A stretch of 64,000 nucleotides of DNA from Flavobacterium limnosediminis JC2902 (GCF_000498535.1 NZ_AVGG01000003.1:186001-250000), one strand, 5' to 3'. Counted from the first letter of the stretch, positions 6,842-16,902 are shown. Notes: a model not told the origin generated them from the sequence alone. Numbers and translations: made by a program.

Positions 6842-9800
6842 ATGAGAAACTTATACTTATTTATCTGGTTATTGGCAACAGGAGTAACAGATAGAACGTA
6901 CGGACAAACCGCCCCGCAGCTACAATGGGCCTTAAGCGCAGCAGACCAATTCCCAAATGCAGGTGAAGTCACCGGTAAGACTATTGTAACAGATGTTGCA
7001 GGAAACCGTTACATCGCAGGAAGGTTTCAGATGACCACAGATTTTGATCCTTCACCTAACACTTTTAACCTAACGGCCACTTATAAGGATTTGTATTATG
7101 ACAACGATTCCGGCGATATTTACTTTGCCAAATACGATCCCAACGGAAATTTGCTGTGGGTAAAAACCATTGGCGGACCCGACACTTTTTACGGCGGAGA
7201 CAGTCCGCTAACAATCAGTTTAGACAACAACGGAAACATCATCCTTTCTGGCTATATGGGCAGCCTTTTCGATTTCGACCCTTCGGAAGCCGTTGTAAAC
7301 CTAGACACCACTATCCAAAATGCTATGTTTTTGGCAAAATACGATTCCGAAGGAAATTACCTGTGGGCTTTCGCCATTCCCGGAAACAGACACAACTACC
7401 CTATCGCACTCTCCTTAGACAGCACCGGAAATATGTATTTAGCAGGTTTTGTACTTCAGCCAGCCGATTTTGACCCATCAGAAGCCACGGAAACATTCCC
7501 GTCAGGAAGTTCAGGAACAAGCAGTGCTTACTTTGTGGCAAAATACAATCCGGAGGGAGATTTTTTATGGGTGAAAGCCTTAAGCGGAACATCAACCCAG
7601 AACTTAATAAATATGACTGTCAATGCTTCCGGACAAATTATCCTGATCGGTGACTTCTTCGGTACGGTCGATTTCGATCCTTCTCCAGCCACTGCAAATT
7701 TAACCGCACTCAGCACAGACAATTTTGACGGTTATATCGCCAAATACGACACCAACGGAAATTACCTCTGGGCCAAAAGCATGGGAGGAACCGACGCCAG
7801 TGTCAGCACCAGCGCTGTAGCTGTAGGTCTCAACGGACAAATTCACGCCATTGGTTTCTTTTCAGGCACCGTCAACTTCAATCCGTCGGGCGCGAGAGAC
7901 ACAATCGCTGCCATCAGCGTGGTGAATTTCTTTATCACCAAGTACGACACTAATGGAAACTACCTATGGACTAAAGCCATCAACGGAGCGGATGAACTTT
8001 ACAAATTCGATTTCCAAAACATCAGCATCAACCCTGGCGGACAAATTTATATCGCAGGAAATTTCCAGGAGACCGTGGATTTCGATCCCTCAACAACTAC
8101 AGCTAACCTAACCGCTCTCGGCAGTAGGGATTTCTTTATAGCCAAATACAATCCAAACGGAGATTACCTGTGGGCCAAAAGCATCGGCGGAACAGACAAC
8201 GAATACCTTTCTGCCATAAAATTGGACGTTGGAGGAAATATAAATATTACCGGTAATTTCGGCAACATTGCTGATTTCGACCCTTCTCCGGCATCACAAA
8301 ACCTGACATCCGTTGGTAATATGGATGTGTTTATCGCAAAATACAATTCTGAAGGCACATTCCTTAATGCCGGAATAATTGGCGGATACCCAACCGGCAA
8401 TTCCTCTGAGAACGAAAACAAAGTGACTTTAGACAGCACCGGCGCAATCTATGCCGCTGGAACTTTTTCTCAAAAAATCGATTTCGATCCCTCTCCTCAA
8501 ATTGCTACCCTAACATCCGAGAATGACGGTAATGATATTTTCATTGCCAAATACACCCCGACAGGAAGTTATCTCTGGGTCAAATCAATCAAGGGAATCA
8601 ATAGTGAGACCATGTCGTTGTCATCCACAACCACCGATGCGAACGGCAACCTGTACATCGCGGGATATTTCTTCGGAACAGTTGACTTTGATCCTTCAAA
8701 CAATACGGCACCATTAACATCTGTCGGTTTTGGCGACCTTTTTATTGCAAAATACGACAGTAACGGAAATTACCTATGGGCAAAAACAATCGGAAAAACC
8801 AGCAACTATATCGATTCAAATACTATAAAGTCAATTGCTACGGACAGTAATGGTAACCTCTACATCTCGGGTCATTTTTACAACAGTTTGGACTTCGATC
8901 CATCTGCTGCGAGCGCTGTCCTGACAGCAGTTCAGTTTCAGGACATTTTCTTTGCAAAATACAACACCTCGGGAAATTACATTTGGGCTAAAGCCATAGG
9001 AGGCAATTGGTATGACAAATCAAACGCGTTGCATGCAACTTCATCAGGAAACATCTTTATCGCAGGCTCGTTCAGTGACACCGTAGATTTTGACCCGTCG
9101 CCCGCCGTAACCAATCTGATGGCAGGAGGACAGAATGCCATGTACTTCGCCGCATACGACACCAATGGTAATTTTATCTGGGTGAAGGGTTTTACAGGTT
9201 TGGACTATGGTGAATTCGAATCAATAGCCGTAAATCAAAGCGGTCAATTGTACCTGAGCGGAAAATTTGTGGGAAGTGTCGATTTTGATCCTTCTGAAAA
9301 TGTTGCCATCCAGACCTCCATAGGCAGCATAAACAGTTTTATTGCAAAATACAACAGCAATGGCAGCTACCTTTGGGCAAAGCCAATTTCAGGCAGTTCT
9401 ATGCCCAACGTTAACACGATTGCCCTTGACAGTGAAGCCAACCCGATTATTGCCGGAGATTTTGGCGTACAATACCAAAGTCCGGGCACCACTATCACTT
9501 TTGATCCGGTGATACCCGGAACTACCTTCACAACCCTAGGCGGAAGAGATCTGTTTTTAGCAAAATACGACATCAACGGCAATTATCTCTGGGCCAAAAC
9601 AGCCGGAGGTCTCCTGGATGAAACCGTCAGTTCGATGGCAATGAACAGCAATGGCGAAATGATTGTAACAGGCTCCTTCATGCTTACATCCGATTTCGAC
9701 CCATCGGAAACCACCTTTAACTTAACTTCCATCAATGGATCCGATATGTTTTTGGCCAAATATAAAGAGTGCAGACCCATTCCCGTTACCGTAACACGTA

Positions 9801-10240
9801 TCGGAAATGCCCTTATAGCAACCACTTCGGCAGATTCCTACCAATGGGTAGACTGCAACAATCATAACACTCCCATCACCGGAGCCACCAATGCTCTGTT
9901 TACACCTTCTGTCAGCGGCAATTATGCGGTCGTTATCACGGCTGGAGGCTGCCGAAGCACTTCCGGCTGTCAGACGTATCTTAGTGTCAATTCCGCTTTG
10001 GCTCAATCGGTACTACTGTATCCGAATCCCAGTTCCGGTATTTTTAAGGTAACACTGCCCTATGCCTACGAAAAAACCACAGTCCGGGTATCCGACCTTA
10101 CAGGAAAAACCATAAAGGAGTGGAACTTTGAAACGCAACAGGAATTCGAAATCTCACTCGAAGCCGCTGCGAACGGAATCTATTTCGTTCAACTTCGGTG
10201 CGATGATGAAACCGCCGTTTTTAAGGTGATCAAAAATTAA
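6842..10240 (+). CDS. Secreted 14-repeat beta-propeller (SBBP-like) protein with T9SS sorting domain
   Basis: This 1132-aa protein starts with a signal peptide (cleavage near T-Y-G-Q). It is followed by 14 repeats of about 63 residues, each with a D-F-D-P-S core and a downstream F-I-A-K-Y-D-x-N-G-N-Y-L-W-A-K strand. Two cores are divergent (N-F-N-P-S-G and T-F-D-P-V). This is the SBBP/beta-propeller repeat pattern; 14 blades could fold as two seven-bladed propellers. A short Ig-like segment with Cys pairs (Y-Q-W-V-D-C ... G-G-C-R-S-T-S-G-C) comes next, then a T9SS type A sorting domain (L-Y-P-N-P-S-S-G ... F-K-V-I-K-N). It is probably a secreted or cell-surface adhesin-like or carbohydrate-binding protein; ligand unknown. 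Repeats are similar at DNA level, so copy number may vary. Confidence 0.88.
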   Translation: MRNLYLFIWLLATGVTDRTYGQTAPQLQWALSAADQFPNAGEVTGKTIVTDVAGNRYIAGRFQMTTDFDPSPNTFNLTATYKDLYYDNDSGDIYFAKYDPNGNLLWVKTIGGPDTFYGGDSPLTISLDNNGNIILSGYMGSLFDFDPSEAVVNLDTTIQNAMFLAKYDSEGNYLWAFAIPGNRHNYPIALSLDSTGNMYLAGFVLQPADFDPSEATETFPSGSSGTSSAYFVAKYNPEGDFLWVKALSGTSTQNLINMTVNASGQIILIGDFFGTVDFDPSPATANLTALSTDNFDGYIAKYDTNGNYLWAKSMGGTDASVSTSAVAVGLNGQIHAIGFFSGTVNFNPSGARDTIAAISVVNFFITKYDTNGNYLWTKAINGADELYKFDFQNISINPGGQIYIAGNFQETVDFDPSTTTANLTALGSRDFFIAKYNPNGDYLWAKSIGGTDNEYLSAIKLDVGGNINITGNFGNIADFDPSPASQNLTSVGNMDVFIAKYNSEGTFLNAGIIGGYPTGNSSENENKVTLDSTGAIYAAGTFSQKIDFDPSPQIATLTSENDGNDIFIAKYTPTGSYLWVKSIKGINSETMSLSSTTTDANGNLYIAGYFFGTVDFDPSNNTAPLTSVGFGDLFIAKYDSNGNYLWAKTIGKTSNYIDSNTIKSIATDSNGNLYISGHFYNSLDFDPSAASAVLTAVQFQDIFFAKYNTSGNYIWAKAIGGNWYDKSNALHATSSGNIFIAGSFSDTVDFDPSPAVTNLMAGGQNAMYFAAYDTNGNFIWVKGFTGLDYGEFESIAVNQSGQLYLSGKFVGSVDFDPSENVAIQTSIGSINSFIAKYNSNGSYLWAKPISGSSMPNVNTIALDSEANPIIAGDFGVQYQSPGTTITFDPVIPGTTFTTLGGRDLFLAKYDINGNYLWAKTAGGLLDETVSSMAMNSNGEMIVTGSFMLTSDFDPSETTFNLTSINGSDMFLAKYKECRPIPVTVTRIGNALIATTSADSYQWVDCNNHNTPITGATNALFTPSVSGNYAVVITAGGCRSTSGCQTYLSVNSALAQSVLLYPNPSSGIFKVTLPYAYEKTTVRVSDLTGKTIKEWNFETQQEFEISLEAAANGIYFVQLRCDDETAVFKVIKN

Positions 10241-10360
10241 GCGAAATCCGTTCCTAACAAAATTCTCTTTAATCCCCTCTCTCTCCAAAGGGCGGGGTGA
10301 CTTACAACAATCCTCAGTCATCCGCAAATTTTAGAAAAACAACTATCCCTCATCCGTTCT

Positions 10361-10444
<84 letters not shown>

Positions 10445-10513
10445 CAAAGTAACATCAGTTACAAACGAACGTTTCATAATTTCGTACTTTTACATCGTAA
10501 TTAAAAATTGACA

Positions 10514-10711
10514 ATGAATCTATTATTTAAAAACTGGCACTTCATGCGCTATTTCCGTTTGGCCTTGGCGTTGCTTTTAGGATATGAGGCCATCCGTACC
10601 CACGAATGGTTTTTCATGGCTTTTGCGGCCTTTTTTCTTGTGCAGGCCATCTTTAATTTCGGATGCGGGCCGCGAGGCTGTGCCGTTCCCCAAAAAAGAA
10701 ACAAACAATAA
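10514..10711 (+). CDS. Small membrane protein, first gene of the thioredoxin cluster
   Basis: This 65-aa protein has two hydrophobic segments (about residues 14-24 and 31-46) and a Cys-containing end (F-G-C-G-P-R-G-C-A-V-P). An in-frame TTG at 10508 is less likely than ATG 10514. Its TAA stop overlaps the thioredoxin ATG by one base (TAATG), which implies translational coupling. The C-x-x-x-x-C near the membrane could be a thioredoxin substrate; that is inference only. I do not recognise a named family with confidence, though it resembles the DUF2892/YgaP-type small membrane proteins. Confidence 0.75.
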   Translation: MNLLFKNWHFMRYFRLALALLLGYEAIRTHEWFFMAFAAFFLVQAIFNFGCGPRGCAVPQKRNKQ

Positions 10712-11007
10712 TGAGCAACTTTTCAGAAATAATCAACAAAGACCAACCCGTACTAGTGGATTTTTTCGCCACTTGGTGCGGACCCTGTCAGACCCTCTCC
10801 CCGATTCTCAAACAAGTGAAGGACGAATTGGGCGACAGCATATCGGTAATAAAAATAGACGTCGATAAGAATCAGGCCATCGCCGCACAGTTTCAAGTGC
10901 GTGGTGTACCTACAATGTTACTCTTCAAAAACGGAAAACAGGTTTGGCGGCAATCGGGTGTACTCTCAAAGAACGATTTGATCAGTGTAATCAGACAGTA
11001 CAGTTAA
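10711..11007 (+). CDS. trxA: Thioredoxin
   Basis: A 98-aa single-domain thioredoxin with W-C-G-P-C (residues 22-26) and the cis-proline motif R-G-V-P-T. It lacks a signal peptide, so it should act in the cytoplasm, reducing disulfides with electrons from thioredoxin reductase. It is coupled to the preceding small membrane protein by the overlapping TAATG and is followed by two more small membrane proteins (DUF2892-like and DUF6132). That setting suggests a dedicated thioredoxin for a membrane or sulfur-redox task rather than the only housekeeping copy. Confidence 0.93.
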   Translation: MSNFSEIINKDQPVLVDFFATWCGPCQTLSPILKQVKDELGDSISVIKIDVDKNQAIAAQFQVRGVPTMLLFKNGKQVWRQSGVLSKNDLISVIRQYS

Positions 11008-11119
11008 TCGTAAAGACTCAAATTAGCTTATCTGACTTATACAGAACCTCAAAAAACTGAAGAATAACCAGAAAAATTTCACTAACTTTAACGTTGCACA
11101 ACCAAATAAAAAAACAATT

Positions 11120-11332
11120 ATGAAAGCAAACATGGGAAAACGCGACAAATTCATCCGCATCGGAATCGCCCTCATTTTAGCAGTATTGGTAGCCACGGAA
11201 ACCATCACCGGAACATTGGCTTTTGTAGCCTTGGGAATCGGAATTGTTTTTCTGTTAACCAGTTTTATAAGTTTCTGCCCGTTATACAGCTTATTAGGAA
11301 TGAATACCACTCCAAAATCTACCGATGAATAA
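11120..11332 (+). CDS. DUF2892-like (YgaP-type) small membrane protein
   Basis: This 70-aa protein has the pattern M-G-x-x-D-K-x-I-R near the N terminus and two hydrophobic helices, typical of DUF2892, the membrane part of YgaP-type rhodaneses. Here it is stand-alone with no rhodanese gene beside it. It contains one Cys (S-F-C-P-L-Y), the conserved residue at the helix end. Start ATG 11120. Its last 8 nt overlap the next gene. Confidence 0.8.
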   Translation: MKANMGKRDKFIRIGIALILAVLVATETITGTLAFVALGIGIVFLLTSFISFCPLYSLLGMNTTPKSTDE

Positions 11333-11516
11333 AAAAACACTGCTATTATGGCTGACCGGCGGTATCATTGGTGCTGTCGGAGGTTATTTGTATTTCCTGT
11401 ACTTTGGTTGCGAAGGTTCCTGTGCGATCACCTCGAGCCCTGTAAACAGTACGCTCTACGGAACCGTTATGGGTGGGCTCGTGCTGTCTATCTTTGACAC
11501 TAAGAAAAAAAAATAA
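11325..11516 (+). CDS. DUF6132 family small membrane protein
   Basis: This 63-aa protein has two hydrophobic stretches with a Gly-rich first helix (G-G-I-I-G-A-V-G-G-Y) and the motif Y-F-G-C-E-G-S-C, characteristic of the Bacteroidota family DUF6132. Function unknown. It overlaps the DUF2892-like gene by 8 nt, so the two are co-translated, with thioredoxin upstream. The paired Cys are at the membrane boundary and could take part in thiol chemistry; that is inference. Confidence 0.8.
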   Translation: MNKKTLLLWLTGGIIGAVGGYLYFLYFGCEGSCAITSSPVNSTLYGTVMGGLVLSIFDTKKKK

Positions 11517-11981
11517 ACAGGCTTACGGTTATTCGTTACACTATGACGCTTGCTTTTGCCTACCGTCTAGATGCGACTATTTAAATAAAATTTTAGCCAC
11601 GAATTCACAAATTAATTTTTACAAATTAGTGAATTCGTGGCTAAGTTCTTTTAAGTAAGAATATAAAATCAGTGCAAATCTTTCCAATCTGCATCAACTG
11701 CACACTATTTTTTAGAGATGTGTCCAGACGGTAGTTGCTTTAGCAAGTTTTTTTTATTCTCCACCTTCGGAGGGATAGCAAAACAATTTTTATCTGGCAA
11801 TCTAATTTGTGTGACAAAAAAATAAACCGAAAATTTTGCAACAATGCGACACTCTCGAGACAACAACACAGCGCTAAAGGAAATGTCACTCACAAAAAAT
11901 AACAAAAAACGAATTTATGCGATTTTATAAGTTTTATAAGTTTTGTTCCTTTGCTCATGAAAATAACACCATAACACACAA
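11517..11981. other. 465-nt intergenic region with a large inverted repeat
   Basis: No convincing gene is present. It holds a 16-bp perfect inverted repeat at 11593-11644. A 66-codon minus-strand reading frame (11705-11905) has no family likeness and no promoter and is not called. Confidence 0.5.
11593..11644. repeat. 16-bp inverted repeat, loop of 20 nt
   Basis: TTAGCCACGAATTCAC (11593-11608) pairs perfectly with GTGAATTCGTGGCTAA (11629-11644). The loop itself repeats ACAAATTA. Similar 'gccacgaattcac' inverted repeats are, from memory, dispersed in Flavobacterium genomes, so this is probably a repeat family. It could also serve as a terminator for the upstream operon, but lacks a T run. Confidence 0.7.
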
Positions 11982-13646
11982 ATGAAGACAAAAGTATTTA
12001 AGATAATGACCTTTCTTATGGTCATTGCAATGATCTCATGTTCTAAAGAGGATTCAACAGAACAAACTGCCCCAATTACTCAGGAAGGAGGAGCAATCAG
12101 CGGCTCACAAATTGTTACGGTCACCTTTGACAACATCACTCTGACACAGTTTGAATATCAGGGAACAATTGGAGGAATCCCTGTAAATTTAGTTCAGACC
12201 GGCGAACACACACTGGCTTTTTACCTGCCTAATGAAGTATTGACCGGCGCCCACGATTTAATTATTCCTGGTTTGTCAAACGCAACTGTTCATTACGACA
12301 TTTCTCCTACCGTTTTAACCGGGACTGCCGATGAAAATGTTGTAGATCTATTTGCCAACCTGAATACTTTTGCTCAAACCCTAGGAAACGATCCACAAGC
12401 TGTTTCAGCTCAAAATGCAATAAACACATTAATCACGCACTACAACAATGCATCAGCCGCCGAAAAAGCATCTATCGCAACTTTATACAAAGCCAACAAA
12501 CAGTTATTTGACCATCTAATCCTAACCGATTTTAGCGACATTACCGGCAGGAATACTGTAACAGAAACCAAGATACACATTAACAAACACGTGGCAGCAA
12601 TTGCATTGGTAGGCGTGGCAGCTTTAGGCGTTGCAGCTTCACCGGTATTAGGTTGTGCAATTTTAGCAGTCGCAGGATATAAAGCTGTTAAAGCGAATAC
12701 AGAAGCATTGGAGAATATCTACGATAAAACTTCCACAATAGTTTCCGGATGGTTCAGCAACAAAAATCATTCTTCAGCTAACAGAACTCCGGACATTATC
12801 TTAACCGATAATATAGCCAAAGAATTAACTTTCAATATTAAAGAACGAAAATTAATCGCTTCCGATGCTTCAAAAACAGAGCCATTAGCGGTACAATACT
12901 TCAACAGCATAAGTTTGTACAATCACATTGTAGCCGAAAACAACCCGGTAATCGCTCAAACCAACACTGAAGAACATACCGATTTCGACTCTTTGCCTCA
13001 AGAAGCTTTACCGGCTTCCAATCCTGATGTCGTAAGTCCTGTCGATGATTCTTTTATGGAAAACGTTCAATTTAGCGTAAACGATCCCAATGTGTCAATT
13101 GTCACCGCAGCATTAAGCTCAAACGGACAGTTAAATCTGAAATTGAAACTAAACGGAGCACCAACAACTCTCCCCGTTCGAACTAACTTACATATTTCGT
13201 ATAATGATGGTTTTAGTTCCTTTAGTGGAAATATCCCTGTAACTGTAGAGGCATCATTAATAGGAACATGGACACTTGTTTCATTTGAAGACGGCGTTTC
13301 TTTGGGCACATACGTAGAGTTATTCACATCACCAAGTTGTCCTTCAGTGGCTACACAATCCTATACAGTCCTGAATGAAACACTTGTTATTGGCGAGGGC
13401 ACTTATTCATTTGTTGAACAAGACAAATACAGGTTTTACAATCAATCCATTTTAACTTCTAATTGCAGCATTGAAACGGATGCCGCTGACACTTTTGAGA
13501 CATACACCGATACAGGAAGTGGCACGTACGTTCTTGACGGAAATACTTTTACCGCAACATCATCAAATGATGAAGTAACAACACATACTATTCAGTTCAT
13601 AACCTTGAACAAAGTCAAAGTTGGCGACAGGATCTATGTACGTTAA
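11982..13646 (+). CDS. Lipoprotein with C-terminal lipocalin-like domain
   Basis: This 554-aa protein has a lipoprotein signal (I-A-M-I-S-C, Cys at about 20). The middle part is alpha-helical, with a hydrophobic Ala/Gly-rich stretch around residues 205-235 (V-A-A-I-A-L-V-G-V-A-A-L-G). The last 135 or so residues begin L-I-G-T-W-T-L-V-S and contain two Cys, resembling the Bacteroidota lipocalin-like domain. Start ATG 11982. The protein should be anchored in the outer membrane. Function unknown; the lipocalin-like fold suggests binding of a small hydrophobic ligand. A clear terminator follows. Confidence 0.75.
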   Translation: MKTKVFKIMTFLMVIAMISCSKEDSTEQTAPITQEGGAISGSQIVTVTFDNITLTQFEYQGTIGGIPVNLVQTGEHTLAFYLPNEVLTGAHDLIIPGLSNATVHYDISPTVLTGTADENVVDLFANLNTFAQTLGNDPQAVSAQNAINTLITHYNNASAAEKASIATLYKANKQLFDHLILTDFSDITGRNTVTETKIHINKHVAAIALVGVAALGVAASPVLGCAILAVAGYKAVKANTEALENIYDKTSTIVSGWFSNKNHSSANRTPDIILTDNIAKELTFNIKERKLIASDASKTEPLAVQYFNSISLYNHIVAENNPVIAQTNTEEHTDFDSLPQEALPASNPDVVSPVDDSFMENVQFSVNDPNVSIVTAALSSNGQLNLKLKLNGAPTTLPVRTNLHISYNDGFSSFSGNIPVTVEASLIGTWTLVSFEDGVSLGTYVELFTSPSCPSVATQSYTVLNETLVIGEGTYSFVEQDKYRFYNQSILTSNCSIETDAADTFETYTDTGSGTYVLDGNTFTATSSNDEVTTHTIQFITLNKVKVGDRIYVR

Positions 13647-13672
13647 AAAATATTTTTCAACTTACTGTTAAA

Positions 13673-13710
13673 AAAAGACCATCTAAGAAGTAATTTTTAG
13701 ATGGTCTTTT
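13673..13710 (+). terminator. Terminator after the lipocalin-like lipoprotein
   Basis: AAAAGACCATCTAA / TTAGATGGTCTTTT, a 14-bp perfect stem with a 10-nt loop. Confidence 0.85.
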
Positions 13711-14016
13711 GTTTTGATCGTTTTGAATAATTAGATTTTCATACTTTTTTTAATACCCCAAACCAATCAAATTGGCTTCGAAAATCAGAACCAAAAAACA
13801 AACCCGGCATACAACTTTGGGCATTCATCGGCAACATCCTTATTGCATAAAAAGCTTGCAAACTCTTTCTGACGATTTAACATAATCATTCCGATTTGTG
13901 TTTTTAGCGCTCCAATTTTAAATTACTTAGAAATTTTAAGTAATTTCCACGAAAAATACTTACAGTTTTTGCGTTTATGATAATTTCATACAACCTTAAA
14001 AAAATAACAATTGCCA
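13711..14016. other. Intergenic region, no gene seen
   Basis: AT-rich spacer before the delta-60 repeat protein. No reading frame of note and no clear structured RNA. Confidence 0.4.
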
Positions 14017-16737
14017 ATGAAAAAAATTACACTTTTAGTATGCCTCTTGGTCTCCTTCTTTGGATATGCCCAGGCCGGAGCGATTGATCTCTCTTTCAAC
14101 CCCAATGATCCAGGTTTTGGAATGGGTGATGGTCCTAACCACTATACAACAACTACCATTCTGCAACCCGATGGAAAAATCATTATTGGCGGGAACTTCA
14201 CACAATATAATAGTACAGCACGAAACAGAATCGCTCGTCTGAATACGGACGGCTCTCTGGACAACACCTTTAATTCTGTCTTTCCGGCGAATGACTATAT
14301 TAATTCAATCGCCCTGCAACCAGACGGAAAAATCATCATTGTGGGAAATTTTACACCCGTAAGGATTGCCCGCCTGAATAATGACGGTTCAATAGACAGT
14401 TCCTTTAATCCCGGTTTTGGAGCAAACAATTCGATAAGCAGCGCCACACTACAGCCCGACGGAAAAATAATTATTGGCGGAAATTTCACATCCTATAATG
14501 GTACTACGAGAAATCGTATCGCTCGTCTTAACGCTGATGGGTCATTGGACTCTTCTTTTAATCCGGGTACCGGCACAGATAATCAAGTTACCTCGATAAC
14601 GCTTCAACCTAACGGAAAAATCATTATTGGAGGGTCTTTTAGATCCTATAATGGTACAACGAAAAATTTCATTGCTCGCCTGAATGCTGATGCCACATTA
14701 GACAATACGTTTAATCCAGGCACCGGAGCTGATTCTATTGTATGGAGCACTACCCTACAACCCGATGGAAAAATCATTATTATTGGATATTTCTCGTCCT
14801 ACAACAATACACCAAGATATAGCATCGCCCGCTTAAATGCTGATGGCACTTTAGATAACTCGTTTAATTCAGGGGGATTGGTCGATGGACAAATATTAAC
14901 AGCTACCTTACAACCGGACGGAAAAATAATTATTGGAGGGAATTTCGCATTCTATGGCGGCACTAGCAATATCGCACGCCTGAATCCCGATGGATCACCG
15001 GACACTACCTTCGATCCGGGTGTTGGAGCTAATAATAATATTATGTCATCCATTTTACAACCCGACGGAAAGGTTATCCTAACTGGTTATTTCACAGGAT
15101 ATAACGCTACATTGCGAAACTATATGGTTCGCTTGGACTCCAATGGATCAGTAGACAACACCTTTAATCCAGGTAGCGGTGCCAATAAAAATGTTTATTC
15201 CATCGCTATACAATCCGATAGCAAAATTATTATTGCAGGTGAGTTTCAGTCTTATAACAACGTTCTTCTCACTCGTATCGCACGTGTAAATTCCGATGGC
15301 TCCTTAGACAACACCTTTAATCCAGGCATGGGGGCAAATAACTCAATACTTAAGGCCATATTACAACCTGATGGAAAAATCGTTATTGTAGGGCTATTTA
15401 CATCCTATAATGGTACAGCACGCAGGTATATTGCTCGTCTCAATAGTAATGGCACATTAGATAATACATTTGATCCGGGCCCCGGACCGAATAGCCCAAT
15501 AACAAGCATCTCCTTGCAGCCTGATGGGAAAATGATTATCAGTGGTGGTTTAAATGGCTATATCGGTGCGATTGCCCGCCTGAATAACGATGGGTCAGTA
15601 GACACTTCCTTTAACTCGGGTACTGAGGCAAATAACACAATAACAAGCGCCTCATTGCAGCCCGATGGTAAAATCATTATTAGTGGATTGTTTACATCAT
15701 ATAATAACACAATATGCAATCACATAGCACGCCTTAATAGTGATGGTTCGCTAGACACGACCTTTAATTCAGGAACAGGAACAGATGCTACACTGATAAA
15801 TATCTTGCAACCTGATGGAAAAATTATTATTGCAGGGAATTTCACCTCCTATAACAACACCGCATGCAATCGCATTGCTCGCCTAAATACAGATGGTTCA
15901 TTAGATACTAGTTTTAATACCGGCTCGGGAGTAAACAATAACATCGGAATCATCGTTCTTCAACCGGATGGAAAAACAATCATTTTTGGACCTTTCACAT
16001 CTTATAACGGAACCACAATAAATCAGATTGCCCGCCTAAATAATGATGGATCACTCGATGCCACTTTTAATGCAGGTACTGGAGTAGACACTTCTATTAA
16101 TTCAGCCGCCCTTCAACCCGATGGAAAAATCATTATCGGTGGAGCTTTTAAATCGTATAATAACACTGGTCGTAATAGAATAACGAGAATACATGGTACA
16201 GCGTCAGGCATTACAACAGCTCCAATTACAATCAGCGGCACAACAACAATCAATAGTGGAGAATCTACTACACTTACACAAGTAGGAGGCTCTTTGGGTG
16301 AAGGAGCAACGTACAAATGGTATACCGGTTCGTGCGGCGGCACTTTAGTGGGTACCGGCGCATCGTTAACCGTTTCCCCTACTGTAACCACAACCTATTA
16401 CGTCTTGGCTGAAGGACCTAATAACACCACGGGTTGTGTATCAATTACAGTCACTGTAACCACATTGGGTACTGCACACCCTGTCTACACAATTGATAAT
16501 ACAGTAGTAATTCCAAATCCATACAGCGAGCACTTCGCATTAGATATTCCTACTCTAAATCAAGAAACAATAACCGTAAAAGTTTATGACAGCATTGGAA
16601 GGCTACTCGAACAACGTGAACTGAAGCCAATTGAAAAAGATAAACTTCAAATGGGCAATGGATATCCTTCTGGAGTTTACACTATTTTGATTACACAAGG
16701 CAAGGAAAGAAAAACGCTTAAAGTGATAAAAAAGTAA
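14017..16737 (+). CDS. Secreted delta-60 repeat (DUF5122) beta-propeller protein with T9SS sorting domain
   Basis: This 906-aa protein starts at ATG 14017; an in-frame TTG six bases upstream is not preferred. The signal peptide (cleavage near G-Y-A-Q) is followed by 14 repeats of about 50 residues with the delta-60 core L-Q-P-D-G-K-I-I-I-G-G-N-F and I-A-R-L-N-x-D-G-S-L-D-x-T-F-N. After them come an Ig-like segment (Y-K-W-Y-T-G-S-C-G-G) and a T9SS type A sorting domain (V-I-P-N-P-Y ... L-K-V-I-K-K). Like the neighbour at 6842 it has 14 blade-like repeats but a different repeat family. Probably exported to the cell surface; substrate or ligand unknown. A strong terminator follows. Confidence 0.88.
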   Translation: MKKITLLVCLLVSFFGYAQAGAIDLSFNPNDPGFGMGDGPNHYTTTTILQPDGKIIIGGNFTQYNSTARNRIARLNTDGSLDNTFNSVFPANDYINSIALQPDGKIIIVGNFTPVRIARLNNDGSIDSSFNPGFGANNSISSATLQPDGKIIIGGNFTSYNGTTRNRIARLNADGSLDSSFNPGTGTDNQVTSITLQPNGKIIIGGSFRSYNGTTKNFIARLNADATLDNTFNPGTGADSIVWSTTLQPDGKIIIIGYFSSYNNTPRYSIARLNADGTLDNSFNSGGLVDGQILTATLQPDGKIIIGGNFAFYGGTSNIARLNPDGSPDTTFDPGVGANNNIMSSILQPDGKVILTGYFTGYNATLRNYMVRLDSNGSVDNTFNPGSGANKNVYSIAIQSDSKIIIAGEFQSYNNVLLTRIARVNSDGSLDNTFNPGMGANNSILKAILQPDGKIVIVGLFTSYNGTARRYIARLNSNGTLDNTFDPGPGPNSPITSISLQPDGKMIISGGLNGYIGAIARLNNDGSVDTSFNSGTEANNTITSASLQPDGKIIISGLFTSYNNTICNHIARLNSDGSLDTTFNSGTGTDATLINILQPDGKIIIAGNFTSYNNTACNRIARLNTDGSLDTSFNTGSGVNNNIGIIVLQPDGKTIIFGPFTSYNGTTINQIARLNNDGSLDATFNAGTGVDTSINSAALQPDGKIIIGGAFKSYNNTGRNRITRIHGTASGITTAPITISGTTTINSGESTTLTQVGGSLGEGATYKWYTGSCGGTLVGTGASLTVSPTVTTTYYVLAEGPNNTTGCVSITVTVTTLGTAHPVYTIDNTVVIPNPYSEHFALDIPTLNQETITVKVYDSIGRLLEQRELKPIEKDKLQMGNGYPSGVYTILITQGKERKTLKVIKK

Positions 16738-16780
16738 GTTGCTGAAAAATACAATTCTCAATATGTGAAAATTAAAAAGC

Positions 16781-16812
16781 AAAGGCCCTGATCATGAAAT
16801 CAGGGCCTTTTT
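16781..16812 (+). terminator. Terminator after the delta-60 protein
   Basis: AAAGGCCCTGAT / ATCAGGGCCTTT stem, 6-nt loop, T run. Confidence 0.9.
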
Positions 16813-16902
16813 ATTAAAGCTAAATCCAATTAAAAATTCCCAAAAAACATCCCGTAACTTCCCCAAAATTCAATCCAAAAAAACCATTCCCCAATTTCTA
16901 CT

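Noticed and set aside
11562..11734. 9-bp inverted repeat CTACCGTCT / AGACGGTAG flanking the 16-bp palindrome, suggesting a MITE
   Set aside because: Short arms, no target duplication and no element boundary; could be chance.
11705..11905. 66-codon minus-strand frame in the long gap before the lipocalin-like gene
   Set aside because: No family likeness, no promoter, and amino acid composition of translated AT-rich spacer.
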